DNA of 64,000 bases from Rhodanobacteraceae bacterium ZG21-1 (GCA_021390615.1 JAJEJU010000024.1:992001-1056000), one strand, 5' to 3'; numbered from the stretch's first letter, positions 1-10,038 are shown. Made by a program: numbers and translations. The notes: generated by a model from the sequence alone, not told the origin.

Positions 1-2099
1 ATGCCACCGCGCGTCACGTTGTGGAACACGCACTGGCTGGTGCCCTTGGCGCCGCGGTCCGAGTTGCACTGATCCAGGCTGAGCGGCTGGTAGCCGAACG
101 AGCCGCCGTACTCCAGGGTGGCCAACGCATACAGCGTGGGCGCGGCGTTGCCCTGGTTCTCGACGCGACCCTGGCGGCTGAGGCCCTGGTCGACCAGCGC
201 CTGGATGCCGGCGAACATCGGCGAGGCCAGCGAGGTGCCGCCGCTGATCGAGATCGAGCCGGTGAAGCCCGGATTGCACGGATAGGTGGCGTCGCACACG
301 ATCACCCAGGTGTCGCCGCCGTAGGAGCCGGCGAACAGCGACACGTCGGGGATGTCGCGCGACTTGTCGTTGGCGGCGCCGTACACCAGCTGCTGCCAGA
401 ACGGCTTGCGGTCCACCGACGACGGACCGCCGCTGCCGCTCTCCGAGGTCAGGGTCAGGCCGTTCGGATCGGCGGCCAGCGAAGCCTGGCAGAAGTCCAG
501 CGCGCTCTTGTAGCCATTGGCCTTGGCGGCCACCGGATTGGCGCAGGATTCGTTCCAGGGAATTTCCGGCACGTAGGACAGCGCGGAGCCGTAGGTCGAA
601 TTCAGCTTGCTGCTGAAGTACTGGCTGGTGGTGCCGTCGAGCACGTCGGCGGTGTCGGTGCCGCCTACCGCGGTCACGTTCGGCGAGGTGGCCAGCGCAT
701 TGGCGCTGATGCCGGCGCCGTTGATCGGCAGGTTGTAGATCGCGCCGGCGTTGTAGCTCGGGTTGGAGCCGGAGTCGCCGGTGGAGACGAACACCGAGAT
801 ACCCTCGACGTCGGCCTGCGCCCACAGCAGATCGATGGCGGTCTTGCTGGCTGCGTCGACGTTGTTTTCGCCGTAGCCGTAGCTTGCGCTGATCACGTTC
901 GGACGGCTGTCGCCGTTGACCAGGTTGGTCGCCGCGGTGATCACGCCGCCGAAGAAGTTGTTGCTGTTGGAATCGTCGCAGCTGGCGACCACGATGTGCG
1001 CGCCCGGCGCCATCGCGGTGGACCACTCGGCGTCGAGCAGGGTTTCGCCATCGTCCTCGCCGGGATTGGCGATGGTCGGATCGATGCAGTTGGTGAAGCC
1101 GGTGGCCTGCGGCTGGATCTGCGAGAAGCTGCCGCCGTAGCTGCCCAGGCTGAACTGGCTGACGAAGTTGCTCCAGTCGGCCGGCACCATCGAGGAATCC
1201 TCGACCACCGCGATGGTGACGTTCTTGCCGGTGATGCCCTTGGCGCGCAGGGTGTCCACGCCGTACATCTTGGCCAGGTCGTAGGGCACCAGGCCGCGCG
1301 CGCCGTTGGTGAAGGTGATCGCGTCGGGCGTCGCCGCGCTCTTCGTGCTCAGCGCCTTCTTCGAGGCCGCTGCGGTGCTCTGGGCAGTGCCCTGCGCCTG
1401 CACCTTGAAGCGCTGCGTGGCCGGATCGAACTGGGCGACCTTGTTGGGCACGTGCAAGGCGTGCGGCTTGAAATCGTTGACGCCGGCTGCGCCGACCACC
1501 ACCGACTGCAGGGCCACCGGCACGCTGATGTCGCTAGCGTTGGCGATGTGGCTTTCCTGGCTGAAGTCGGTGTAGCGCGTCATCTGCGTGTGGAAGGCCT
1601 TGTTCACCTGGCCGGCCGTGCCGCTGAAGTCGATCTGCGTGTTGTTCGCGTACACGCCGTTGACGGTGAAGCCGTTGGCCTTGAGCCAGGATTCCGTGGC
1701 GGCGACGTCGCTGTCGATCGCGCCGAAATACTTGCCGAACTGCTTCGGCGTGATCCAGTGGTGGAACAGCGGCGAGAGCGGGTCGTGCTGCGCGGCGATC
1801 AGCCATTCCAGCGCGGCCTTGCGCTGGTCGCTGGGGCGCAGCACCAACTGCATGTGATTCATCGGGGTGGCGTCGCTCACCGCACCCTGCGAAGTCAGCG
1901 CGCCGACCAGGGCCAGGTGGGTGCCCTGGATCGGGGCCACGTTGGCGCTGTTGACCGTCTGCGTGACGCGCGGCGCTTCGGCGGTGTTGAGGCCGGCCAG
2001 GGTGGCGTCGTCGACCGTGCTCTGCGCGGCGGCGATGGCGGGCAGCGTCGCGAGTGCGGCCACGATCGACGCGCACAGACTCAGTTGGGCTCTCTTCAT
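1..2099 (-). CDS. S53 (sedolisin-type) serine-carboxyl protease precursor, 3' end outside window
   Basis: Secreted endopeptidase of the sedolisin/kumamolisin/xanthomonalisin family. The reading frame starts at ATG 2099 and runs off the left edge, so only about 699 residues are visible. Residues 1-25 are a Sec signal peptide (MKRAQLSLCASIVAALATLP then AIAAA). An activation prodomain follows to about residue 215, then a Ser/Ala/Lys-rich linker, then the catalytic domain from about 255. Catalytic Glu352 and Asp356 sit in GETLLDAEW, the oxyanion Asp in VFVSTGDSG, and the nucleophile Ser623 in SGGTSLASP. The family processes its own prodomain and works at acidic pH. The gene stands alone, with a 637-base gap upstream. 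Family assignment is secure; substrate is unknown. Confidence 0.93.
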   Translation of the reverse strand, partial: MKRAQLSLCASIVAALATLPAIAAAQSTVDDATLAGLNTAEAPRVTQTVNSANVAPIQGTHLALVGALTSQGAVSDATPMNHMQLVLRPSDQRKAALEWLIAAQHDPLSPLFHHWITPKQFGKYFGAIDSDVAATESWLKANGFTVNGVYANNTQIDFSGTAGQVNKAFHTQMTRYTDFSQESHIANASDISVPVALQSVVVGAAGVNDFKPHALHVPNKVAQFDPATQRFKVQAQGTAQSTAAASKKALSTKSAATPDAITFTNGARGLVPYDLAKMYGVDTLRAKGITGKNVTIAVVEDSSMVPADWSNFVSQFSLGSYGGSFSQIQPQATGFTNCIDPTIANPGEDDGETLLDAEWSTAMAPGAHIVVASCDDSNSNNFFGGVITAATNLVNGDSRPNVISASYGYGENNVDAASKTAIDLLWAQADVEGISVFVSTGDSGSNPSYNAGAIYNLPINGAGISANALATSPNVTAVGGTDTADVLDGTTSQYFSSKLNSTYGSALSYVPEIPWNESCANPVAAKANGYKSALDFCQASLAADPNGLTLTSESGSGGPSSVDRKPFWQQLVYGAANDKSRDIPDVSLFAGSYGGDTWVIVCDATYPCNPGFTGSISISGGTSLASPMFAGIQALVDQGLSRQGRVENQGNAAPTLYALATLEYGGSFGYQPLSLDQCNSDRGAKGTSQCVFHNVTRGG

Positions 2100-2736
2100 G
2101 CTGGATCTCCCCATGGGTTCAGTCGGTGAAAAACGAATGCGGAGCGCGGCCGTGTTCAAACGGATGCACTCCTTTCGGCGGATGGCTGGGATGGCCGCTG
2201 CGGCGGCCGCGAAGCCTCGTGGCCGGCCGATGATTTCGGCGCCACGGTGCAGCAAAGGCGAGGCGAAGCGAGGGATGCATTCGACGGCATGCCCGGTGGC
2301 AGGCAGCGCTGATCGGAGCAGGCAATCCAGGCACGACGACGGCCTGCACCGTGGCGGCCGGGATGCTGTGCCCGCAGGCTGATTTCCAAATGCGACGTCC
2401 CCTGTTCGTGTTGCGTGCCCCCTGGCCGCTGGAGTCCTGCGCAACGGTTTTCGGTCACGCTAAGTGAAACGACAGCGGCGTTTCAAGCCCTACCGTGTGC
2501 AAGAAATTGCGTCTTGATTTGCCAAATGGCGCACATGCCGCATCCGCCTGCGCGATGCGCACGGGAATGGAAAGTCTGGAAAACCAGATAATCGGGCGAC
2601 GACGCGGTCGCGGATTATGACTCGTATGAATTTGCGTTTGCGGCGAATGTCGGCCGTCGACGCCTTGAATCGGACGTCTATCGTTGATCCGGCCGGCGCA
2701 GGGTATGCGCCGGCCGGATGGCCGGAGGGCTGTCGC
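2100..2736. other. Intergenic region between the protease and the autotransporter
   Basis: No convincing gene lies here. It is the upstream region of the S53 protease and the downstream region of the autotransporter. Short frames on both strands overlap one another and have no family-like features. The only clear structure is the hairpin at 2687-2719. Confidence 0.6.
2687..2719 (-). terminator. Hairpin terminator downstream of the autotransporter
   Basis: A perfect 14-bp inverted repeat (ATCCGGCCGGCGCA and its complement) around a 5-base loop lies 17 bases past the stop codon at 2737. There is no T-run after it on the minus strand, so it may be an mRNA-stabilising hairpin rather than a strict intrinsic terminator. 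Confidence 0.6.
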
Positions 2737-5700
2737 TTAGAACTTCTTGCTCACGTTGAGCAGGATCGACTGGGTCTGCTGGGTGCCCGAGCCGAACAGG
2801 TATTCGTATTCCGCGCGCAGGGTCCAAAGGTTCGGCGTCTGCAGCGAGGCGCCGATGCCGATCAGCCCGCGGTCCTGGCCCCATTGGTTGAGCGTGGCGC
2901 GGTACAGCGGGCCGCCGAGCAGGTCGGCATAGCTCATGGTCGCCTGGCCGGCACCCTGGAAGTCGTGCTGGTATTCCAGGCGCAGGTGCGGCGCGAAGCT
3001 GCCGTAGCCAGTCTCGGTCTGGTAGTCCAGGTGCACGCCGAGGCTGGTGGTGGTGGTCTTCACGGTCTGGTTGCGGTAGTCCAGCGCGTAGATCGCGTCG
3101 CCGTGCTCGGTATACGCGTCCAGAGTGGCGTGGGCGAGATCCAGACGTCCATACGGGGTGATCAGCAGCTTGTCGTGGCGATAGTCGTAGCCGGCCGAGA
3201 GCGAGGCGAAGAACTGGTCGCCGTTGCGGCTGCCGCTGACCCGGTTGCCGTCGTCGGTCACGTAGCGCAGGCTGTCGAACGAAAGCCACTGGTAGCCGAC
3301 CAGCCCGTCCACATAGGCCGCACCCGGGTGGTAGCTGGCGTAGAACGCCGCGGTGTAGCTGTCCGCCGTGCTGCGGCTGCCGTGATTGCCCACGTCGGTG
3401 TCGTCATGCCCGTAGCCGACGCCCGCGCCGAGCGCGAACGCGGGCGACAGGCGATAGTCGCCGCCGAAAGTGACGCCCGACGTGGTGAAGTCCAGACCGC
3501 GCACGCTGGCGTTGGCGTCCGACGAGCCGAAGTTCACCGCGCCGCCGCTCCACAGCGCCAGGCCCGGGGCGGAAGCATCGCTGCCGCCGCCGTTAGCGCC
3601 GCTGCCATTGCCGTTGCCCGAGCTGCCGTGTGCGCTGTCGTTCGGATCCGGCTGCACCAGGTAACGACGGTTCGGATCGTCGATGCCGCCGGTCTGCGCC
3701 AACGCGCCCTGCTGCGCGTTTTGCCGCTGCATGCTGGCGGAGGAGAAGCTCAGCCCGTTGCTGAAGCCGCCGCCGCTGCCCTGCTGGTGCAGGGTCTCCA
3801 GGCGCTGCTGGAAGTTGTCGATCTGCGCGGTGGCGAAGCGCCGCGTGGCGTCGGCCTGCGCATCCAGCACGCCGATCACTTCCGGATCGTGCGACGGATC
3901 GCTGCGCGCGGTGATGTTGACGTTCACCGTGCCCGGCACCGAGGTGGCGTAGGCATTGCTGAGGGTGAAGCTGATGGTCACCGCGCCCGAGCTGGTCGGA
4001 CCGGGCACGTAGTGCAGCTGGTAGTCGCCGCCGCTGCCGCTGATGCTGGCGCTGCCCGCGTTGGCCGGAACCACCGAGACCAGGGTCGCCGCGGTGAACG
4101 GCCCGCCGCTGGCGCCTTGGGTGAGGTCGACCACCACCGGCACGCCGGCGATCGCGTTGGCGCTGAGCGTGGCCGGCGGCACCGGCAGCGGATTGACCGT
4201 CACCGTGATCTTGCCCGGCAGCGACGTGCCGAAGGCATTCGACAAGGTGTAGTCGAAAGCGACCGCGCCGGACGCATTGGCGGCCGGGGTGAACACGATG
4301 TCGGTGCCGGCGATGCTGATGCTGCCGGCGCTGGGCGGCGTGACCACGTTGGCGGCGGTGAACGGCCCGCCGGTGGCGCCGGTGGCGGCATGGATGGTCA
4401 CCGCCTTGGCGGCCAGAGTGGTGGCGGTCTGCGCGACGACCGTCGGCACGGCCAGCGCGTTCACCGTGACGCTGACCGTGGCCGCGGCGGAGGTGCCGCC
4501 CGGGCCGGTGGCGGTATAGGTGAAGCTGTCGCTGCCGAAGTAGTTCTGGTTCGGCGTGTAGACCACGTTCAAGCCGTTGACCGCGGCGCTGCCGTGCGAC
4601 GGCGCCTGGCCGATCGCGATGCTGGTGATCGGCCCGCTGTCGTTGCTGGTCACCGGGATCGTCACTGGGCTGTTCGCCGCGGTGCTCGCGCTGTCGTTGA
4701 CGGCGATCGGCTTGGGCTGCGCCACCACCAGGGTATAGGCCTGACTGCCAGTGAAGCCGAGCCCATCCTTGGCGCTCACGCTGAAATTGAAATTGCCCGC
4801 GCTGCTCGGCGTGCCGGCGAGCTGGCCGGCCGTGCTCAGGCTCAACCCAGACGGCAATGCGCCCGCACTGATGCTGTAGCTATAGCTGCCGTTGCCGCCG
4901 CTGGCGGTGATCGACTGACTGTAGGCGACGCCGTCCTGCGCGTTCGGCAGGCTGGCCGGCGTCAGCGTGATGCCGGGCGCGTTGACCGCGAGCGTGTAGG
5001 CGTGAGTCACGCTGAATGGCGCACCGGTGCCGGTGCTGCTGTCGGTGGCGCGCACGCTGAAGTTGAAATTGCCGGAGACCGTCGGCGTGCCGCTCAGCGC
5101 GCCGGTGGAAGCGTCCAGGCTCAAGCCTGCCGGCAGGGCGCCCGTGCTGACCGTGTAGCCGTAGGGCGCGACGCCGCCGCTCGCGGTGAAGCTCTGCGTG
5201 TAGCTGGTCTCCGCCGTGGCGGCCGGCAGGCTGCCCGGCGTCAGGCTCAGCGCAGGTGCGCCGACGCTGAGCGTATAGGCCTGGCTGCCGCTGAAGTTGA
5301 GGCTGTCTTTCGCCATCACGGTGACGTTGAAGTTGCCGGCCGTGGTCGGCGTGCCGGCCAGCAGGCCAGACGGCGACAGGCTCACGCCAGTGGGCAGGCT
5401 GCCGCTGCTCACGCTGAAGGTGTAGCTGCCGTTGCCGCCGGCCGCGGTGAGCTGCTGACTGAAGGCGGCGGCTACTTGCACGGCCGGCAGCGTGGCCGGC
5501 GTGATGCTGATGGCGGGCACGTTCACCGTCAGGCTGTAGCTGCGCGACACCGAGTAGGGCGCGCCGGTGCCGGTGCTGCTGTCGGTGGCGCGCACGTTGA
5601 AGTTGAAGTTGCCCGCCGCGGTCGGCGTGCCGCTGAGCACGCCGCTGGTGGCATTGATGCTGAGCCCGGCCGGCAGCGCGCCCGCGCTGATCGCATAGGT

Positions 5701-8619
5701 GTAGGGCGCGGTACCGCCGCTGGCCACGATGGTCTGGCTGTAGGCCGCCTCGGCGGTGGCGGCAGGCAGGTTGGCCGGCGTGATGGCGAGCGTCGGCGCG
5801 CCGATGGTCACGCTGTAGGTCTGGTTGCCGCTGTAGTTCAGTCCGTCCTTGGCGGTGACGGTGAAATTGAAGGTGCCGGCGGAATTCGGCGTGCCGGCCA
5901 GCAGGCCGCTCGGGCTGAGGCTCAGGCCGGGCGGCAGGTTGCCGGAGGCGCTGAAGGTATAGCTGCCGTTGCCGCCGCTGGCGCTCAGCTGCTGGCTGAA
6001 AGGCGCCGCGATCTGCATGGCCGGCAAGGCCGCCGGCGTGATGGCAATGACGGGCGCGTCGACCTGCAGGTTGTAGTTGCGGGTGGTCGAGAAGGGCGAA
6101 CCGATGCCGCTGCTGCTATCGGCGACGCGCACCGCGAAGGCATAGGCGCCTGCGGCCGTCGGTGTGCCGCTGAGGCTGCCGTCACTGGACAGGCTCAAGC
6201 CCGGCGGCAGCGCGCCGCTGGTGACCGTGAAGTTGTAGGGTGCCGTGCCGCCGCTGGCCGACAGGCTCTGCGTATACGCCGCCTCGGCGCTGGCGTCGGG
6301 CAGGCTGGCCGGATTCAGCGCGATAGTAGGCGCGGCCACGGTCAGCACGTAGGCCTGCGAGCCAGTGGCGCCGTGCATGTCGGAAGCGGTGACGGTGATG
6401 TTGAAGTTGCCGGCGGCGGTCGGTGTGCCGCTCAGTGTGCCGGTGGGGGCGAGGCTGAGGCCTGCCGGCAGGCTGCCTGCCGTCACGGTGTAGTTGTACG
6501 GGCCGATGCCGCCGTTGGCGGTGAGCGTGGTGCTGTAGGCGGTGCCCACTGCAGCCGGCGGGATGGCGGTCGGCGCCAGCACGATGGTGGGAGCGGTGAC
6601 CGACAGCGTGTAGCTATTCGTCACCGAATACGGCGCGCCGGTGCCGGTGGACTGATCGGTCGCGGTGATCGAGATCGGGAAATTGCCGCTTTGCACCGGC
6701 GTGCCCGAGAGCGTTCCGGTGGAGGGATTCCAGCTGACCCCGTTGGGCAGTGGCCCGGTTTCCCGGAAAGCATAGGGGGCGACGCCGCCGCTGGCGGCGA
6801 AGCTCTGCGAGAACGCCTGGCCGTAGCCGGCGTTGAGCGCACCGCTTCCCGGCGTGAGAGACAGCGTCGGCGCCGCGATGTTGATGCTGTAGTTGCGGCT
6901 GCCGGTGTAGGGGCCGCTGCCGGTGCTGTGGTCCTGCGCGGTCACGGTGAAGTTCGCCGGGCCGACTGCGGTGGGCACGCCGGAAAGATTGCCGCTGCTG
7001 GACAGGCTCATGCCGGCCGGCAGGACGCCTGCAGTCACCGCATAACTGTAAGGTGCGGTGCCGCCGCTGCCGCTCAAGTTCTGCGCATACGCCACGCCGG
7101 CGCTGCCGCCGGGCAGGGTGGCCGGGCCGACGGTGATCGTCGCTGCGTTGGTGACCAGGATGTACGACTGGGTGGCCGTGCTGCCGGCTGCATCGGTGAG
7201 GGTGACGGTGATCGGGAAGGAGGAGCCGCCTGCGGTCGGCGTGCCGTTGAGCACGCCCGTGCTGGCGAGGCTGAGGCCGGCGGGCAGGGTGCCCGAGGTG
7301 ACCGCGAAGCTGTAGGGCGGGTTGCCGCCGCTGCCGTTGATGGTCTGGCTGTAGGCGGCGCCCACGGTGCCGGGCGTCAGGCTGGCAGTGGCGATGCTGG
7401 GCGCCGCTGCAGCGATGACCAGCGAGTAATTGGCGCTGACCGTGTACGGACCGGTGCCGCTGCTGTGATCGGTGGCGCTGACTTGGAAGTTAAAGGTGCC
7501 GTGCCCCGTCGGCGTGCCCGAGAGCACGCCGCTGGAGGGATTCAGGCTCAGCCCCGTCGGCAGCGTGCCGGCGGTGACGCTGAAGAGATAGGGGGCCGTG
7601 CCGCCCACCGCGGTGATGGTCTGCGTATAGCTGTTGTTCTGTGTCGCCGGGTTCAGAGTGGCTGGGATCAGCCCCAGCGTCGGCGGATTGACGACGAGCG
7701 TATAGGCGATCGAACCGGAGCTGCCGGCCGAATCGTGCGCGCTGACGGTGAAGTTGAAGCTGCCGCCGGCGGTCGGCGTGCCCGAGAGCGCGCCGCTGGA
7801 GCTGTTCAAGTTCAGGCCTGCGGGCAGGGTGCCGGCACTGATGCTGTAGGTATAGGGCGCGGTACCGCCGCTGGCGTTGATGTTGTTGCCGTAGGGGGTG
7901 CCGACCTGGGCATTGGTAAGACTGCTCGGTGCCATGCTCAGCGGCGGTCCGTTGATCACCACCGTATAGGCCTGGCTGCCGTAGAAGGGGCCATTCGCAT
8001 TGGCGTTGTTCGGGCCGCTGTCGGTGGCGCGCACGGTGAAGTTGAAGGTGCCGGTGGCGGTCGGCGTACCGGACAGCACACCGCCGCCCGATACGGTCAT
8101 GCCCGGCGGCGTGCCGCCCGAGCTCACGGTGTAGAGGTAGGGCGCCGTGCCGCCGGTGGCGGTCAGCGTAGTCGGCGTATAGGCGCTGGTGAGCGCGCCG
8201 GCCGGCAACGTGGTCGGCGTCAGGCTGATCACCACAATGGTGATGTGGACGGTGACCGGCTGTCCGTTTTCGTCGTTGAAGGCGAAGGAATCCTGCGTCG
8301 CGGTGCTGCCGTTGTTGGTGTAACTAATCTCATCTTCGGACAGGTCACTGGTGTTCAGCGTGCCGTTGGTGGGCGACGTCACCACCGGGCCGATGCCGAC
8401 GCTGGCGTGGTCGCAGGCGCTGGCGTTCAGGGTGAAAGTGCTGCCGCGCTGCAGGGTGAGGTAGAAATCCGGGCATTCCGCCGCCGCCTGCGCCGGTCGC
8501 GCGAGCGACAGGCAGGCCAGCAGCAGGATGGCTACACCGAGCAAGCGCCTGGCGGCGCCGCGACGGCGCAAGGCTACGGCACGGCGCGAAGACGCCGACC
8601 AACGACGCAAGATATTCAT
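2737..8619 (-). CDS. Giant autotransporter with 13 putative-Ig (He_PIG-type) repeats
   Basis: A 1960-residue type V secreted surface protein. The start is ATG 8619 (MNILRRWSAS), which gives a long Arg-rich signal peptide ending near PAQAAA, about residue 46. A first Ig-like domain is followed by 13 modules of about 87-93 residues built on the pattern GGTAPY, LPAGLSL, LSGTPTAAGNFNFTV, AYTL. Then come a cadherin/Big-9-like module (AVNDSASTAANSPV), two related modules, a Gly/Ser/Asn linker, and a C-terminal autotransporter beta-barrel of about 270 residues ending in Phe. Modules 8-13 alternate between two subtypes (a -GTGAPYSV- form and a -GGNGSYTFS-/KDGLNFSG form), indicating duplication of a two-module unit. 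The likely role is adhesion or matrix binding; the ligand is unknown. Confidence 0.9.
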   Translation of the reverse strand: MNILRRWSASSRRAVALRRRGAARRLLGVAILLLACLSLARPAQAAAECPDFYLTLQRGSTFTLNASACDHASVGIGPVVTSPTNGTLNTSDLSEDEISYTNNGSTATQDSFAFNDENGQPVTVHITIVVISLTPTTLPAGALTSAYTPTTLTATGGTAPYLYTVSSGGTPPGMTVSGGGVLSGTPTATGTFNFTVRATDSGPNNANANGPFYGSQAYTVVINGPPLSMAPSSLTNAQVGTPYGNNINASGGTAPYTYSISAGTLPAGLNLNSSSGALSGTPTAGGSFNFTVSAHDSAGSSGSIAYTLVVNPPTLGLIPATLNPATQNNSYTQTITAVGGTAPYLFSVTAGTLPTGLSLNPSSGVLSGTPTGHGTFNFQVSATDHSSGTGPYTVSANYSLVIAAAAPSIATASLTPGTVGAAYSQTINGSGGNPPYSFAVTSGTLPAGLSLASTGVLNGTPTAGGSSFPITVTLTDAAGSTATQSYILVTNAATITVGPATLPGGSAGVAYAQNLSGSGGTAPYSYAVTAGVLPAGMSLSSSGNLSGVPTAVGPANFTVTAQDHSTGSGPYTGSRNYSINIAAPTLSLTPGSGALNAGYGQAFSQSFAASGGVAPYAFRETGPLPNGVSWNPSTGTLSGTPVQSGNFPISITATDQSTGTGAPYSVTNSYTLSVTAPTIVLAPTAIPPAAVGTAYSTTLTANGGIGPYNYTVTAGSLPAGLSLAPTGTLSGTPTAAGNFNITVTASDMHGATGSQAYVLTVAAPTIALNPASLPDASAEAAYTQSLSASGGTAPYNFTVTSGALPPGLSLSSDGSLSGTPTAAGAYAFAVRVADSSSGIGSPFSTTRNYNLQVDAPVIAITPAALPAMQIAAPFSQQLSASGGNGSYTFSASGNLPPGLSLSPSGLLAGTPNSAGTFNFTVTAKDGLNYSGNQTYSVTIGAPTLAITPANLPAATAEAAYSQTIVASGGTAPYTYAISAGALPAGLSINATSGVLSGTPTAAGNFNFNVRATDSSTGTGAPYSVSRSYSLTVNVPAISITPATLPAVQVAAAFSQQLTAAGGNGSYTFSVSSGSLPTGVSLSPSGLLAGTPTTAGNFNVTVMAKDSLNFSGSQAYTLSVGAPALSLTPGSLPAATAETSYTQSFTASGGVAPYGYTVSTGALPAGLSLDASTGALSGTPTVSGNFNFSVRATDSSTGTGAPFSVTHAYTLAVNAPGITLTPASLPNAQDGVAYSQSITASGGNGSYSYSISAGALPSGLSLSTAGQLAGTPSSAGNFNFSVSAKDGLGFTGSQAYTLVVAQPKPIAVNDSASTAANSPVTIPVTSNDSGPITSIAIGQAPSHGSAAVNGLNVVYTPNQNYFGSDSFTYTATGPGGTSAAATVSVTVNALAVPTVVAQTATTLAAKAVTIHAATGATGGPFTAANVVTPPSAGSISIAGTDIVFTPAANASGAVAFDYTLSNAFGTSLPGKITVTVNPLPVPPATLSANAIAGVPVVVDLTQGASGGPFTAATLVSVVPANAGSASISGSGGDYQLHYVPGPTSSGAVTISFTLSNAYATSVPGTVNVNITARSDPSHDPEVIGVLDAQADATRRFATAQIDNFQQRLETLHQQGSGGGFSNGLSFSSASMQRQNAQQGALAQTGGIDDPNRRYLVQPDPNDSAHGSSGNGNGSGANGGGSDASAPGLALWSGGAVNFGSSDANASVRGLDFTTSGVTFGGDYRLSPAFALGAGVGYGHDDTDVGNHGSRSTADSYTAAFYASYHPGAAYVDGLVGYQWLSFDSLRYVTDDGNRVSGSRNGDQFFASLSAGYDYRHDKLLITPYGRLDLAHATLDAYTEHGDAIYALDYRNQTVKTTTTSLGVHLDYQTETGYGSFAPHLRLEYQHDFQGAGQATMSYADLLGGPLYRATLNQWGQDRGLIGIGASLQTPNLWTLRAEYEYLFGSGTQQTQSILLNVSKKF

Positions 8620-8727
8620 TCCCCTGAGCCCCCTAAGCTCGGCCCGTTGCTTGCCGTGGGCCAACGGCTGTCGATATGCGCGCGCTGCGGCCCTCCGCCG
8701 CCGCACACACTGCATCAGCTTTGGACT

Positions 8728-8754
8728 CTTGACTCGATTCGTCAAGCACTTGAC
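8728..8754. promoter_or_regulatory. Three overlapping CTTGAC half-sites in the divergent promoter region
   Basis: CTTGAC at 8728-8733, its inverse at 8741-8746, and CTTGAC again at 8749-8754 form two overlapping inverted repeats. They lie between the divergently transcribed autotransporter (start 8619) and the collar-protein genes (start 8872). This is a candidate operator only; no regulator is identified. Confidence 0.3.
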
Positions 8755-8871
8755 CCGCTGCTGGAATTTGTTTGCCGAATTTGCGTATAGGTTGTCGGGG
8801 TCCTTGCACTTGTAACGCGACATGTTTCTGGTCGACAGTAGGCGGGCATCAACATCCATCAGGGGGAGACG

Positions 8872-9408
8872 ATGTCTGACTACTACCTCGGGCAGATCAT
8901 GCTCACGGGGTTCGGCTTCGCGCCGCGCAATTTTGCGCAATGCAATGGCCAACTCTTGTCGATCAACCAGAACGCGGCACTGTTTTCGCTGCTTGGCGTC
9001 TACTACGGCGGCAACGGCCAGACCAACTTCGCCTTGCCGGACCTGCGCGGGCGCAGCCCGGTGGGCATTGGGCCATCCGTCGATCAAGGCTGGCAGCCGT
9101 CGCCTTACGTGATCGGCCAATTCGGCGGCGTGGAGAACGTGACCCTGCTCAGCAGCAACATGCCTGCGCATACGCATACGGTTGCCGCCACCACGCAGAA
9201 CGGCACGGCCAAGAATCCCGACTCCGACGCCTTGTATGGAGCTACGCCCGCCGAGGCGATCTACGGATCGGCCAGCAGCGGCCTGGTGCCGTTGTATCCC
9301 GCGGAGATTTCGCCGGCGGGCGGCAGCGGCGCGCACGCGAACATGCAGCCTTTCCGCGTGATCAACTTCAACATTGCGCTGAGCGGTATCTATCCGTCGC
9401 GCGGCTGA
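8872..9408 (+). CDS. Tail-collar domain protein 1 (MdpB-like)
   Basis: A 178-residue protein of the phage tail collar / microcystin-dependent (MdpB, COG4675) family. The start ATG has a strong GGGGGAG site directly upstream. The N-terminal half carries the family signature LGQI.L.GF, FAQCNGQLLSI, LFSLLG, YYGGNGQTNFALPDLRGR. The middle has the conserved MPAHTHT segment, and the end has the -NFNIALSGIYPSRG motif. It is the first of three adjacent paralogues on the same strand, spaced 32 and 64 bases apart. Family members sit at the tip of tail-like structures, but no other phage structural gene is nearby, so the cellular role is unknown. Confidence 0.88.
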   Translation: MSDYYLGQIMLTGFGFAPRNFAQCNGQLLSINQNAALFSLLGVYYGGNGQTNFALPDLRGRSPVGIGPSVDQGWQPSPYVIGQFGGVENVTLLSSNMPAHTHTVAATTQNGTAKNPDSDALYGATPAEAIYGSASSGLVPLYPAEISPAGGSGAHANMQPFRVINFNIALSGIYPSRG

Positions 9409-9440
9409 CGCGCGCCCAGCCCTTTACGCGGAGTATTCCC

Positions 9441-9974
9441 ATGAGCACACCTTTCGTGGGCGAGATTCGCCTGTTCGGCTTCCAGCGCATTCCCACCGGC
9501 TGGTTCGCCTGTGACGGCAGCTTGAAGCCCATCGCGCAGTACGATGTCCTGTTCAACCTGCTCGGTACGACCTATGGGGGTGACGGCGTCAATACCTTCG
9601 CCGTGCCCGATCTGCGCGGCCAGGTGCCGTTGCATCAAGGCACCGGCCTCGGCTTGACGCCTCGGGTGATCGGCCAGGCCGGCGGCACCGAGCAGGTCAC
9701 CCTGCTTTCGGCGCAGATGCCGGTGCACAACCATATCCTGACCGCGACCAACACTGCCGCCAACGCCAGCACGCCGGGTCCGACCGTACTGCCTGGCGCG
9801 CTGCCTTCCACCGACACCATGTACGGCACGGACTTGAGCGGCAGCACGACGGTGACCCTGGCCGGCAACGCCATCGGCATGCAGGGCAGCAACCAGCCGC
9901 ACGACAACACCATGCCCACGCTGACCGTGTCGTATTGCATCGCCTGGGCAGGCATCTTCCCGTCGCAGAGCTGA
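9441..9974 (+). CDS. Tail-collar domain protein 2 (MdpB-like)
   Basis: A 177-residue second paralogue (MSTPFVGEIRLFGFQRIPTG). It shows the same collar layout: ACDGSLKPI, LFNLLGTTYGGDG, TFAVPDLRGQVPLHQGTG, then MPVHNHIL and a C-terminal YCIAWAGIFPSQS. It differs from paralogue 1 mainly in the central loop around 115-150, as expected if that region contacts a variable partner. It is presumably co-transcribed with its neighbours. Confidence 0.88.
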   Translation: MSTPFVGEIRLFGFQRIPTGWFACDGSLKPIAQYDVLFNLLGTTYGGDGVNTFAVPDLRGQVPLHQGTGLGLTPRVIGQAGGTEQVTLLSAQMPVHNHILTATNTAANASTPGPTVLPGALPSTDTMYGTDLSGSTTVTLAGNAIGMQGSNQPHDNTMPTLTVSYCIAWAGIFPSQS

Positions 9975-10038
9975 CCTTCATCCCCGCCAGGGCGATGCGC
10001 GCGATCGACGCGCCGTCGCGTAGCCAGGAGCAGATTCC

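Noticed and set aside
4725-8260. CRISPR-like regular repeats
   Set aside because: The repeats are about 265-280 bases, translate in frame, and encode Ig-like protein modules. There is no short repeat/unique spacer pattern.
2617-8790. A 2057-codon open frame on the plus strand opposite the autotransporter
   Set aside because: It is an antisense shadow of the high-GC repeat gene. Its translation is low-complexity Arg/Gly/Ala sequence with no domain, while the minus strand has a clear signal peptide, Ig modules and beta-barrel.
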